From: Bradyrhizobium jicamae
GTDB taxonomy: Bacteria; Pseudomonadota; Alphaproteobacteria; Rhizobiales; Xanthobacteraceae
Length of the DNA: 53,736 nt
Direction of reading: 5' to 3'
Assembly: GCF_018130215.1 (NCBI RefSeq)
Contig: NZ_JAFCKQ010000055.1
Span: forward strand, 1 to 53,736
Every line of letters begins with the position of its first letter. The first letter of the stretch is position 1. The notes beneath the pieces were generated by a model that was given only the letters and a program-made list of their open reading frames with translations, was not told the DNA's origin and did not search any database. The position numbers and the translations under genes are program-made. Shown here piece after piece: positions 17,090 to 25,156 of the stretch.

Positions 17090-17569
17090 ATGGCTGTGAG
17101 CTCTCCAGAATTGAAGGCTTTCCTGCTCGCCACGCCTTTCTTCGGAGGGCTGTCAGATAGAAGTCTTGACCTGTTGATCTCGATGCTCGTCGAGCGCCGC
17201 TTCGAAGTCGGCGCAGCGATCGTAGCTGAAGGCGAGCCAGGGCGTTCGATGTTTGTTGTTCACTCCGGCAGGCTCGTAGTGAGCCGGCTCGGCCATTCGG
17301 GGCGCTCGATTCGTATGGCAGGTCTTGAGGCCGGTGATTTTTTTGGAGAGATGACGCTCATCGAAATGCAAAATCGATCAGCCTCCGTCGCCGCGCAGAG
17401 CCCGACGGTTCTGTTTGAACTTACAGCGCGAAATCTCTACACGTATTACAAGGCAGATATTCACGCCTATGTCCTGGTCATGCAGAATATCAACCGTGAG
17501 CTTTGTCGAAGGCTGCGTCGTGCGGATGACCGGATTGCCGAGTTGTTGATGCATCAGGCGGAGCAATAG
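17090..17569 (+). CDS. Cyclic-nucleotide-binding-domain protein
   Basis: A 159-aa protein made almost wholly of a CNBD/cupin fold. Hallmarks are PFFGGLSDRSLDLL near the N terminus, an EGEPGRSMFVVHSGRLVVS strand-loop-strand (about residues 45-63), and the phosphate-binding cassette GDFFGEMTLIEMQNRSASV with the conserved Gly-Glu and a later Arg (about 84-101). A helix with RRLRRADDRIAELL closes the protein. There is no helix-turn-helix, so it is not a Crp/Fnr transcription factor; it may act by protein contact. The fold echoes the N-terminal extension of the ABC exporter at 8546-11434, suggesting both sense a ligand in controlling export (inference). The ribosome site is weak and the 5' end is set by homology to CNBD starts. 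Confidence 0.82.
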   Translation: MAVSSPELKAFLLATPFFGGLSDRSLDLLISMLVERRFEVGAAIVAEGEPGRSMFVVHSGRLVVSRLGHSGRSIRMAGLEAGDFFGEMTLIEMQNRSASVAAQSPTVLFELTARNLYTYYKADIHAYVLVMQNINRELCRRLRRADDRIAELLMHQAEQ

Positions 17570-17590
17570 CCAGGTTTCCGCGAAGACTCT

Positions 17591-17668
17591 CTTCAACGTC
17601 GGCACCGCAAATTCGAGGAAAGCGCGGACCTTGATCGGCAGAAACCGGTTCGCCGCGTAGCGCCGCAT
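17591..17668 (-). pseudogene. LysR-type regulator C-terminal scrap
   Basis: A short minus-strand stretch reads MRRYAANRFLPIKVRAFLEF followed by AVPTLKR. This is the closing segment of LysR-type regulators (typically YxxNRHLPxKVRxFIDFL). The rest of the ~300-aa protein is absent; upstream sequence is unrelated and downstream the frame runs antisense into the CNBD gene. It is a gene relic about 26 codons long. Confidence 0.5.
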
Positions 17669-17814
17669 GAGCCGACCTGCCATGCCCTCGTTCCGGGATC
17701 CGGACAGGAACACGCACTTTTGTTCATGCGTTACCACCCGAGGGCTTCAAAGCCGACGTCAAGGACCCCACATGACCAGAATGAATGATGATTATAATTC
17801 AATAGGAGCGATCC

Positions 17815-17982
17815 ATGGGTGAAGTTATTCCCTTTGTGTCAAAGGCCGAACGCGAGCGCATCCGCCTCATTCGCGAAGCCCGCGCGATGTATGACAGCGT
17901 CTTTCCGCCGGCTGCTCCCAGCGAGCAGAACCGCAATGCGTCAACGATCCAGGTGATCAACGGAGGGGAGCTCCTCTCGTGA
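17815..17982 (+). CDS. Small conserved-type protein, unknown function (55 aa)
   Basis: The product begins MGEVIPFVSKAERERIRLIR and continues with EARAMYDSVFPP. Strong signals are an ATG after ATAGGAGCGATCC and a stop that overlaps the next gene's GTG by four bases. Helical, basic, cytosolic, with no known motif. I recall similar small proteins encoded in pairs in Bradyrhizobium genomes but cannot name a function. Confidence 0.7.
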   Translation: MGEVIPFVSKAERERIRLIREARAMYDSVFPPAAPSEQNRNASTIQVINGGELLS

Positions 17983-18188
17983 TCAAGATCATTGCGGTGC
18001 TTTGCAGTCTGTCGTCGCCGGCAAACTGCTACGATCGGACCGTCACCACCTCGGATTTCGCAGCCGTCTCGGTGCAGTCGTGTCTGATGGGCGCGCCGCA
18101 GCTTGCCGAATGGATGAAGCAGCATCCGGCCGAGCGCCTTGCCGGGTGGCGTTGCGAGGTCGGCCAACGGGAGGGAAGGGGAGCGTGA
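17979..18188 (+). CDS. Small protein, unknown function (69 aa), coupled to the preceding gene
   Basis: It starts at a GTG whose GTGA overlaps the stop of the 55-aa gene, with GGAGGGGAG just upstream: a translationally coupled pair. The protein reads IKIIAVLCSLSSPANCYD, then LMGAPQLAEWMKQHPAER and GWRCEVGQ. Three or more spaced cysteines (near residues 9, 17, 35 and 59) and the ANCYD segment suggest a small disulfide or metal-binding fold. The hydrophobic start could be a weak signal peptide. No family recognised. Confidence 0.65.
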   Translation: MIKIIAVLCSLSSPANCYDRTVTTSDFAAVSVQSCLMGAPQLAEWMKQHPAERLAGWRCEVGQREGRGA

Positions 18189-18240
18189 GGTGGAAACCAG
18201 CTCGCCTGCCAACCCGTGCGGCCACATCGTGCCGGATCTG

Positions 18241-18266
18241 GGTGCGGGTTTCTGAGAACCCCCACC
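18241..18266. terminator. Hairpin between convergent genes
   Basis: GGTGCGGGTT (18241-18250) and AACCCCCACC (18257-18266) form a 10-bp stem with one mismatch around a 6-base loop. It lies between the stop of the 69-aa plus-strand gene and the stop of livF, where a bidirectional terminator is expected. T runs are absent. Confidence 0.5.
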
Positions 18267-18305
18267 ACCCCGATCAGCCTGTGCTGGGTTCCGCCGGCCG
18301 GCTCG

Positions 18306-19016
18306 CTACATCGCAAGATAGCGCCGCCGGATATCATCGTTCCCGGCAAGGCCAGCCGTATCCTGTCGATGAACGACCTTGCCCTTGTCGATGACGACGG
18401 CCTCTTCGGCTATCCGCAGGCAGAAATGCATGTTCTGCTCGGCAAGCAGGATGGTGGCGCCGCTCGCTCCCAGTTCCCGCAGGACCTTGCCGATGGTGGC
18501 GACGACGATCGGGGCCAGCCCCTCGCTCGGTTCGTCGAGCAGCAGGACGAGAGGATTGCCCATCAAGGCACGCGCGATCACCAGGAGTTGCTGCTCACCG
18601 CCGGACAGGCGGCCCGCCTGGCGCGAGCGGAGTTTGGTCAGCAGCGGGAAGGTGTCCCAGATGCGCGGCAAGGTCCAATCTCGCCGTCCGTCGGGGCCGC
18701 TCTTGGCCGCGATCAGGAGATTGTCCTCGACGGTGTGCTCCGGAAACACCTGCCGGTCCTCGGGTACATAAGCGAGGCCGAGCTGGGCGCGCGTGTGCGG
18801 CGGCGCGCGGGTGATGTCGCGGCCGCCAAAGAAGATGCGCCCGTGCCTTGCCGGTACCACTCCGGCAAGCGCCTTCATGGTCGTGCTCTTGCCGGCGCCG
18901 TTGCGCCCGAGCAGTGCCAGTGTGCGCTTTTCCTGAAGCGCGAGATCGACATCGAACAGGATCTGACTTGCACCATAAAAGGCGCTCAATCCCTCGGCGC
19001 GCAAGAGGTCGGTCAT
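18306..19016 (-). CDS. livF: Branched-chain-amino-acid-type ABC transporter ATPase LivF
   Basis: The 236-aa product is the second ATPase of an import system of the high-affinity branched-chain amino acid (HAAT) family. Walker A is LLGRNGAGKST (about residue 36), the signature is LSGGEQQLLVIARAL, and Walker B is VLLLDEPSEGLAP, the LivF-type EPSxGLAP. It starts inside the livG stop with an ATGA overlap and ends the operon. Length matches LivF. It acts on the cytoplasmic face with LivG to power LivHM. Confidence 0.95.
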   Translation of the reverse strand: MTDLLRAEGLSAFYGASQILFDVDLALQEKRTLALLGRNGAGKSTTMKALAGVVPARHGRIFFGGRDITRAPPHTRAQLGLAYVPEDRQVFPEHTVEDNLLIAAKSGPDGRRDWTLPRIWDTFPLLTKLRSRQAGRLSGGEQQLLVIARALMGNPLVLLLDEPSEGLAPIVVATIGKVLRELGASGATILLAEQNMHFCLRIAEEAVVIDKGKVVHRQDTAGLAGNDDIRRRYLAM

Positions 19017-19765
19017 TCAGCGTGGGCCTCCGTGCCAAGATACGCGTCGATCACCGACTGGTTGTTGCGGATCTCTTCCGGTGTGCCTTCGGCCAGCAGC
19101 CGCCCGTAGCAAAGCACGCGTATCGTGCTCGCGATCCGGAAGACGATGTCCATGTCGTGCTCGATGAAGATCAGCGTGAGCTTGCGCTGTTCCCACAGAC
19201 CGCGCACGCGCTCGATCATGCGCCAGCGCTCCTCCGGCCCCATGCCGGCCGTCGGCTCGTCGAGAAGAAGCACCTTGGGTTCGAGCGCAAGCGCAATGGC
19301 GATATCGAGCAGCTTCTGGTCGCCGTGCGAGAGGATCGCAGCCTCGACATTCGCGACATGGGACAGGCCTATCAACTCCATCACCTCGCCGGCACGCTCG
19401 CGTACGCCGGGCGGCGGAAAGCGCCGGGAGAGATTACCCCACTGGCCGACATGGGCGGTGACCGCAGCCGTGAGATTTTCCGCCACCGTCATGGTCGGAA
19501 AGCAGCTTGCGACCTGGAACGCCCGCCCGATGCCACGTTGCATCCGTGCGGTCTTCGACAGGCGAACGACGTCGTCGCCGTCGAGCAGCACCTGGCCGGT
19601 ATCGGCAGGGAACGCGCCGCTGATCAGGTTGAAAAACGTGCTCTTGCCTGCGCCGTTTGGACCGATCACGGCCGAAAGCGACCCCGACGGAAAGTCGAGC
19701 GATACATCGTCGATGGCCCGCACGCCACCGAACGTCTTGGTGAGATTTCTGATCTCGAGCTTCAT
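19013..19765 (-). CDS. livG: Branched-chain-amino-acid-type ABC transporter ATPase LivG
   Basis: The 250-aa product starts at MKLEIRNLTKTFGGV; the frame stays open much further upstream but that lies inside livM, and the ATG/TGA overlap with livM fixes the start. Walker A is VIGPNGAGKSTFFNLISG and the LivG-type Q-loop region reads GRAFQVASCFP. The signature is degenerate (ILSHGDQKLLDIA), as is usual in this subfamily, and Walker B is KVLLLDEPTAGMGPEE. The lengthened loop after the Q-loop (GQWGNLSRRFPPPGV) is typical for LivG. Confidence 0.95.
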   Translation of the reverse strand: MKLEIRNLTKTFGGVRAIDDVSLDFPSGSLSAVIGPNGAGKSTFFNLISGAFPADTGQVLLDGDDVVRLSKTARMQRGIGRAFQVASCFPTMTVAENLTAAVTAHVGQWGNLSRRFPPPGVRERAGEVMELIGLSHVANVEAAILSHGDQKLLDIAIALALEPKVLLLDEPTAGMGPEERWRMIERVRGLWEQRKLTLIFIEHDMDIVFRIASTIRVLCYGRLLAEGTPEEIRNNQSVIDAYLGTEAHAE

Positions 19766-20715
19766 TTCGAACTTCGGGGCCAGGCCAGTCTGAGGAAATC
19801 GAGCACGCCGCGGCGGAAACCCACGGCGAATGCCAGGATCACGATCCCCAGAACCAGCCCATAATACTCGGTGAAACGCGTCACCGCATCGTTCAGCGCG
19901 AGCAGGATCGCAGCGCCCAGGGCGGGGCCGAGGAAGCTGTTGATGCCGCCGAGCATGACGGCAAAGATCGCCTGGCCGGAGTTCGGCCAGTCGGCGAGTT
20001 CGGGATAGGCGCCCGAGACGAACAGCGCAGCCAAGACGCCGCCCAGTCCCGCGAAGGCGCCGGCGATTGTGAAGGCCAGGAGCCGGGCTCGCCACAGAAC
20101 GACGCCAAGGAAGCTCGCGCGATCCTCGTTGTCGCGGATCATGCGCAGCGTCTGGCCGAGCGGGCTCGTCGAGACGTGGCGCAGCGCGAGCAGCCCAAGC
20201 ACCGCGACGACGGAGCAGAACTGGTAAAGATGAAGCTGCGAAGAGAGTTCGAAACCGAAGATCTCGCGGCGCGGGATACCACCGCGCAGGCCCTGGTCAC
20301 CGCCGGTGAGGCTCTGCCATGAAATGACGACGCTGTAGAACAGCATCTGGAACGCGAGCGTGATGAAGGCGAAGTAATCGGTGCTGAGGCGCACGCAGAT
20401 GGCGCCGACGCAGAAGGAGGCAAGGGTCGTGATCGACACCGCGAGCACGGCAGCGACGGGAAGCGAGAGATCCGTCATCTGCATCATCAATGCGAAGGCG
20501 TAGGCGCCGAGGCCATAGAACATGCCGTGGCCGAACGAGACCATGCCGGTGTTGCCGACCGGGAGGTTGAGCGAGGTTGCGAACAACGCCATGGCGCTCA
20601 GGCGGATGATGAAATCCTCAAAGGCCGGGCTGCGGTGGAAGAGCGGGATCGCCAGCACGACGATCAGGGCAACAGCGGCAATCACCACATCGCGTGAGGC
20701 TGGGTGAGGCTTCAT
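19762..20715 (-). CDS. livM: Branched-chain-amino-acid-type ABC permease LivM
   Basis: A 317-aa inner-membrane permease with about nine hydrophobic segments. Family signatures include NLPVGNTGMVSFGHGMFYGLG (residues about 50-70), the LRMIRDNEDRASFLGV motif with the coupling-helix RDNE, and GLGGVLAALFVSGAYPEL, FAVMLGGINSFLGPALGA near the C terminus. Both ends overlap neighbouring genes by four bases (ATGA). Confidence 0.94.
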   Translation of the reverse strand: MKPHPASRDVVIAAVALIVVLAIPLFHRSPAFEDFIIRLSAMALFATSLNLPVGNTGMVSFGHGMFYGLGAYAFALMMQMTDLSLPVAAVLAVSITTLASFCVGAICVRLSTDYFAFITLAFQMLFYSVVISWQSLTGGDQGLRGGIPRREIFGFELSSQLHLYQFCSVVAVLGLLALRHVSTSPLGQTLRMIRDNEDRASFLGVVLWRARLLAFTIAGAFAGLGGVLAALFVSGAYPELADWPNSGQAIFAVMLGGINSFLGPALGAAILLALNDAVTRFTEYYGLVLGIVILAFAVGFRRGVLDFLRLAWPRSSK

Positions 20716-21611
20716 GGGCTGCGCCCGAACAGACCCTGCGGGCGCAAGAGCAGGATGGCGATCATGACGATATAGATAAGTCCGTCGGTGAATTGAGGGA
20801 AACCGATCGTGCCGAAGGCCCGGACCATGCCGATCAGGAGGGCCGACACCAGCGCGCCCCCGATCGAGCCCATGCCGCCGATCACCGTGACGATGAAGCT
20901 CTCGATCAGGATCGAAAAGCCCATGCCTGGCGACAGCGAGCGCACCGGCGCCGCAAGCGCACCCGCCAGCCCCGCCAGTCCACCGCCGACGGCGAAGACG
21001 ATGGCGAACAGCAGTGTCGTGTTGATACCGAGCGCCGACACCATCTGGGAGTTGATCGCGGCGGCGCGCACCGTCTTGCCCAGCCGCGTCATCGAGAGAC
21101 CGAGGCCGAGCACGATTGCGATCAGCGCAGCGATGACGATCAGCACGGCATAAAAGGGCGGCACGACGCCGCCCGCGATGAAGAGTGGCGGCACCTGGAA
21201 GGCCGGCGGCATCCCCATGGCGTGGAACTCGGGCCCCCAGACGATCTTCACGACGTCGTCGAAGATCAACACCACGGCGTAGCAGACCAGGAGCTGCATC
21301 AGCACGTTGGAGCCATAGACCCGGCTCATCAGTGCGCGCTCGAACACGACGCCGAACAGTGCCATGGCGAGCGTTGCCGACAGCACCGCAAGGGCGTAGC
21401 TGTCGGTTGCGCCGAGCGCGGAATAGGCGACGTAGCCGCCCAGCATGTAGAAGGTGCCGTGGGCGAAATTCACGATTTTCAGCACGCCGAAAATCAGGGT
21501 CACGCCCGCAGCCACCAGGAACAGCAACATCCCCACGATCAGCCCGCTGGTGGCCTGGGTGACCACGCAGGCCGGTGTTGTGAGGCAGGCGCCGAGCGCG
21601 TCGAGGTCCAT
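20712..21611 (-). CDS. livH: Branched-chain-amino-acid-type ABC permease LivH
   Basis: A 299-aa permease, partner of LivM. It carries the LivH pattern LIFGVLKIVNFAHGTFYMLG near residue 40, AINSQMVSALGINTTLLF (the EAA-like coupling segment), and GGMGSIGGALVSALLIGMV near 250. About eight transmembrane segments. A conventional LivH starts with a helix running GLIVGMLLFLVAAGVTLIFG; here a 15-residue lead precedes it (MDLDALGACLTTPAC), so the start could be slightly downstream. It follows the binding-protein gene with a 7-bp gap. Confidence 0.93.
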   Translation of the reverse strand: MDLDALGACLTTPACVVTQATSGLIVGMLLFLVAAGVTLIFGVLKIVNFAHGTFYMLGGYVAYSALGATDSYALAVLSATLAMALFGVVFERALMSRVYGSNVLMQLLVCYAVVLIFDDVVKIVWGPEFHAMGMPPAFQVPPLFIAGGVVPPFYAVLIVIAALIAIVLGLGLSMTRLGKTVRAAAINSQMVSALGINTTLLFAIVFAVGGGLAGLAGALAAPVRSLSPGMGFSILIESFIVTVIGGMGSIGGALVSALLIGMVRAFGTIGFPQFTDGLIYIVMIAILLLRPQGLFGRSP

Positions 21612-21618
21612 CTGAAGC

Positions 21619-22854
21619 TCAGATGTACTTCTGCTGCTTCTTCCAGTCGGTCTCGAGCTCGATGATCTTGCCCCAGTCGGCGGCTTTCACGTCGATGATG
21701 AACGGCTCCTTCGGCGTGGTCTGGCCCCAGCCGATGGCGTAGTTGATGGTCGTGTGGTCGTCGCGCATGGTGATCGTGCCGTCGACGCCGAACGGCGTGT
21801 TGATCTTCATGCCCGTGAGCGCCGCGGCGATGGCCTTGCCATCGAGCGAGTTGGCCTTCTTGATGGCGGACTCGTAGAACTGCATCGCCACCGTGTTCTG
21901 CCACGACCAGTTGGTCGGCCGCTCGTTCCACCGCTTGAAATAGGCCTCGCCCCATTCCTTGTTGGCGGGCGTATTCGGGAAGGTCTCGAGGTAGCGCGTC
22001 GCGGACTGGATCCCGGGCGGCAGGTTCTTGATGGCGGCCAGCACGGGATAGTCGACATTAGGCGTCGCCACCGCCATCTGCCCGAACAGCGCATAGATGT
22101 TGCCCTGATTCACGAACGCCGAGAGGTCGCCGGCATACAGCAGCGTAAACAGGGCCTGAGGCTTGGCCTGGATCAGCTTGGTGATAACTTCGGTGAAATC
22201 GGGCTGGCCGAGCTTGGGCCAGGCCTCGGTGGTGATCTCGATGTCCGGCTTGAATTGCTTGAAGAACTGCAGGTACTGCGCCGTGGTGTCGCGACCGTAG
22301 GCGTAGTCAGGCGAGCAGGTCGCCCATTTGTTGAGCTTCTTGGTGTTGGCATATTCGGAGAGATAGATGCTGCCGGCCACCGCGTCGTGCACCCCCTGGC
22401 GCGCGACGCGGAAGGCGGTGGGGACGCGGATCTTGGGGTCGGCGGTCAGCGACGAGGTCTCGCTGTTGCTGTGAATACAGGCTACGCCCAGGTCGCGCAC
22501 GACCTCCTGGACCGCGAAGGAGCCGGACGAAGCCTCGGCATCGATCAGGAGCTCGCAACCCGTGGTGTTCACCAGCTCGCGTGTCAGGCGGGCGGCTTCC
22601 TGGGGCTGCCCCTTTGAATCGCGGAAGACGAACTCTATCGGCCGGCCGAGAAAGCCGCCGGCAGCGTTGATGCGATCCTGCTCCATCATCAGTGCGTTGC
22701 GGGAGGAGGTGCCAAGCAGTGCGATCGGCCCTGACAGGATGCTTTGCATGCCGATGTGCAATGTCTTGGCCTGCGCTCTGGCCACCCAGGGAGCGGCTAG
22801 CAGGCTGGCGGTGCCGCCGGCCAACATCGTGCGACGCGTAATGAGTCCGCTCAT
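21619..22854 (-). CDS. ABC transporter substrate-binding protein (LivK/amide-urea type)
   Basis: A 411-aa periplasmic binding protein, first gene of the importer operon, with GGGAGGTGCAGGTCG before the ATG. The N terminus ITRRTMLAGGTASLLAAPWV carries a twin-arginine-like RR followed by a hydrophobic stretch ending ARAQA, so Tat export is possible. The mature domain is a type I periplasmic binding fold (HIGMQSILSGPIALLG, then MMEQDRINAAGG and FRDSKGQPQEAARLTRELV). Sequences of this subgroup bind branched-chain or aromatic amino acids, amides or urea; the ligand cannot be decided here. Confidence 0.92.
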   Translation of the reverse strand: MSGLITRRTMLAGGTASLLAAPWVARAQAKTLHIGMQSILSGPIALLGTSSRNALMMEQDRINAAGGFLGRPIEFVFRDSKGQPQEAARLTRELVNTTGCELLIDAEASSGSFAVQEVVRDLGVACIHSNSETSSLTADPKIRVPTAFRVARQGVHDAVAGSIYLSEYANTKKLNKWATCSPDYAYGRDTTAQYLQFFKQFKPDIEITTEAWPKLGQPDFTEVITKLIQAKPQALFTLLYAGDLSAFVNQGNIYALFGQMAVATPNVDYPVLAAIKNLPPGIQSATRYLETFPNTPANKEWGEAYFKRWNERPTNWSWQNTVAMQFYESAIKKANSLDGKAIAAALTGMKINTPFGVDGTITMRDDHTTINYAIGWGQTTPKEPFIIDVKAADWGKIIELETDWKKQQKYI

Positions 22855-23209
22855 CGACCTGCACCTCCCATGACCTGTTATCGCGGCTGCTTCTGCGGCC
22901 GACTGTTTTTATTAGGCTCCCGACTGTAGATCGGCGATTACGTTCTGATCAAGCTGGCATTTCGGCGATGGTGCGTGCTGGCCTGAGGCCGGCCAACGAC
23001 AAACATGCGCGGGCGAATGTCTCGCCCGGTGAAATAACATCCTTCTACACCTGTGATGGTTGGCTGGCTCCGACTTGTTGCCGTGCAGCATTCAGCCGAC
23101 GCAACTTCGTCTGACGGCCGCACTTTAGGTCTGCACAACCGACACATTGTTGTGGTAACAATCTGGCGTCCTAATGAACGATAGAAATTGGTTAAACAGG
23201 GAGGACGAT
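22855..23209. other. Divergent promoter region
   Basis: The 355-bp spacer separates the start of the minus-strand importer operon from the start of the plus-strand lactonase-like gene. It is noticeably more AT-rich than its surroundings. Only one dyad (23146-23162) stands out; I could not place promoter boxes with confidence. Confidence 0.45.
23146..23162. promoter_or_regulatory. Candidate operator dyad upstream of the lactonase-like gene
   Basis: ATTGTT (23146-23151) and AACAAT (23157-23162) form a perfect 6-bp dyad with a 5-base spacer, 48 bp before the chosen start. Half-sites of this size suit a dimeric repressor. No regulator gene is adjacent, so this is only a candidate. Confidence 0.3.
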
Positions 23210-24100
23210 ATGCTGCTGCGTTGTGCGAGAGTCCTTGGTTCGTTGACCTTAGGACTGCTTCTGACAGCCGCCGGAGCGATGGCGGCCGAGGCCCCGAAAG
23301 CGATGAAGCTCTACGTGTTCAGCTCAGGGGCACTGAATCTCGACAAGTCGATCATCCAGAACGGCGCCAGCGGCAAAGTGCAGATTCCGGTGGGCTTCTT
23401 CCTCATCCGTCACCCCAAGGGAGACGTGTTGTTCGACTGCGGCAACAACGACAAGATCATCACCAATCCGGACTATTGGGGGCCGTTCGTGAAGGCACTT
23501 GATCCGGGCCGCTCGCCGGACATCGCCATCGATGCCCAGCTCAGCAAAATCGACGTCAAGCCGTCCGACATCAAGTATGTCGTGCTGGGCCACTTCCACG
23601 TCGACCACGCCGGCAATATCGGCAAGTTCCTGGATTCGACCTTCGTGTACCAGCGCGACGAGATCAGGAACGCATTCTGGCCGGCGCCGGGCTATGCCAC
23701 TTTCTTCATCAGCGACGATTTCGCCATGCTGCGCAACAGCGTCGGCGGCCCGATGCCGAGCAAGTACAAGACGATCGAGCTCGACGGCGATCTCGACCTG
23801 TTCGGCGACAACAGCATCTATATCCATCGATCGGTATCGCACACTCCCGGCAGCCAAATCATGGTGGTTCGTTTGCCGAAGACCGGAACGGTCGTGCTCA
23901 CCAGCGACGCCGTCTATCTGCAGGAGAATCTTGACAAGAATATCCTGCCGAGCATCGGCAGCGTCTATGATCCCGTCGGCATGCTCGACGCCTATGCCTG
24001 GGTCAAGCGGGTGCACGACGTCGAGGGTGGCGATATCATCTTCGCGCACGATCCGGACGTTTACAAAGCCCACAAGCACTCGCCCGAATTTTACGAGTGA
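23210..24100 (+). CDS. Secreted metallo-beta-lactamase-fold hydrolase (N-acyl homoserine lactonase-like)
   Basis: A 296-aa MBL-fold protein. I start at 23210, where AGGGAGGACGAT precedes the ATG; the in-frame ATG at 23174 lacks a ribosome site. Residues 1-26 form a signal peptide (LGLLLTAAGAMAA), so the enzyme is periplasmic or secreted. The zinc motif HFHVDH covers residues 128-133 (His128, His130, Asp132, His133). Further ligands fit in SHTPGSQ (His), TSDAVYL (Asp) and FAHDPD (His). The layout is that of the AHL lactonase family, but those are usually cytosolic, so a different lactone or ester substrate is possible. It is followed 108 bp later by an ABC exporter operon. Confidence 0.82.
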   Translation: MLLRCARVLGSLTLGLLLTAAGAMAAEAPKAMKLYVFSSGALNLDKSIIQNGASGKVQIPVGFFLIRHPKGDVLFDCGNNDKIITNPDYWGPFVKALDPGRSPDIAIDAQLSKIDVKPSDIKYVVLGHFHVDHAGNIGKFLDSTFVYQRDEIRNAFWPAPGYATFFISDDFAMLRNSVGGPMPSKYKTIELDGDLDLFGDNSIYIHRSVSHTPGSQIMVVRLPKTGTVVLTSDAVYLQENLDKNILPSIGSVYDPVGMLDAYAWVKRVHDVEGGDIIFAHDPDVYKAHKHSPEFYE

Positions 24101-24208
24101 TCGAACGGCGCGCCGTGAGCGGAACGCGATCTCGAGCCTCGCGCTCGGGATCGCGGGCGGGTGGAATACGACGCGCGCGTCTTTGCTGAATCCGGGTCTT
24201 GCAAGTTG

Positions 24209-25156
24209 ATGTCACCGCTTGTGCTGGCGCAGCATGTCACCAAATGGTACGGGCCGCGGCGCGCCGTCACCGACGTGTCCTTTGGCATTGACGAGGGCGA
24301 GATCGTCGGTCTGCTTGGGCCCAACGGCTCGGGCAAGAGCACGATCTTCCGTATGCTGACCGGCTATCTCGTCCCGACCTCCGGGCGTATCGAAGTCGGC
24401 GGCCATGACGTCGTGACTGACTCGCTTTCGGTCCGCCGCCTGATCAGCTACGTGCCGGAAGACGCACCACTCTACGATCACATGCGGGTTGGCGAGTTTC
24501 TTCACTTCATGGCCAATCTCAGGGGATTGCGAGGAACTGCAGCCAAGGCAGCGGTGGACCAGGCGGCCGAGCGACTGGATCTCACCCGCGTCATGACGCT
24601 CCTGACCGCCAAGCTTTCCCGCGGCTTCCGCCAGCGCGTCTCGATTGCGCAAGCGCTGCTAGGCACGCCGCGAGTGCTGGTGATGGATGAGCCGACCAGC
24701 GGGCTCGATCCGCACCAGGTCATTGGCGTTCGCGATCTCATTCGCTCGCTCGCGAGAAGCCATACCGTACTGATCGCCTCACATATCCTACCCGAGATCG
24801 AAAAGATCGCTTCGCGGGTGATGATCCTGCTCGATGGCACGCTTTTGACTGCCGACGCGCTGAAGGGGAAATCGGAAGAAACCGTGCTGCGGCTGGCGGC
24901 AACCGCGCCGGAAGCGACCGTCCGCGGCGTCGTCTCTGCCGTCGCCGGCGTGCGCGACCTCACCGTCGAAGCGGACGCTGGTTCGGGAGCGAGGCATTAT
25001 CTCATCAGGGCCGAGCCGCGCGCCTCTCTGGCCGCCGACATCGTGGCAGCACTGGTCGGGGCCGGCGTCGCCGTCTCGGAATTGAACGAAGCTCGACCGG
25101 ATCTCGAGCGCGTGTTTCTCGACCTGACGCGGCAATCGTCGAGGGGAGCCGCATGA
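24209..25156 (+). CDS. ABC exporter ATPase (GldA/CcmA-like)
   Basis: A 315-aa ATPase of the ABC-2 exporter type. Walker A is LLGPNGSGKSTIFRMLTGYL, the Q-loop region is ISYVPEDAPLYDHM, the signature is degenerate (LSRGFRQRVSIAQALLG), and Walker B is VLVMDEPTSGLDPHQ. A C-terminal regulatory extension of about 90 residues follows, as in GldA/NosF-like proteins. I chose the ATG at 24209 because the ATPase fold begins right after it; a GTG at 24161 would add 16 non-homologous residues. Its stop overlaps the permease start (ATGA). Confidence 0.88.
   Translation: MSPLVLAQHVTKWYGPRRAVTDVSFGIDEGEIVGLLGPNGSGKSTIFRMLTGYLVPTSGRIEVGGHDVVTDSLSVRRLISYVPEDAPLYDHMRVGEFLHFMANLRGLRGTAAKAAVDQAAERLDLTRVMTLLTAKLSRGFRQRVSIAQALLGTPRVLVMDEPTSGLDPHQVIGVRDLIRSLARSHTVLIASHILPEIEKIASRVMILLDGTLLTADALKGKSEETVLRLAATAPEATVRGVVSAVAGVRDLTVEADAGSGARHYLIRAEPRASLAADIVAALVGAGVAVSELNEARPDLERVFLDLTRQSSRGAA

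Noticed and set aside
17090..17569. Crp/Fnr transcription factor
   Set aside because: Only the nucleotide-binding fold is present; the protein ends before any helix-turn-helix.
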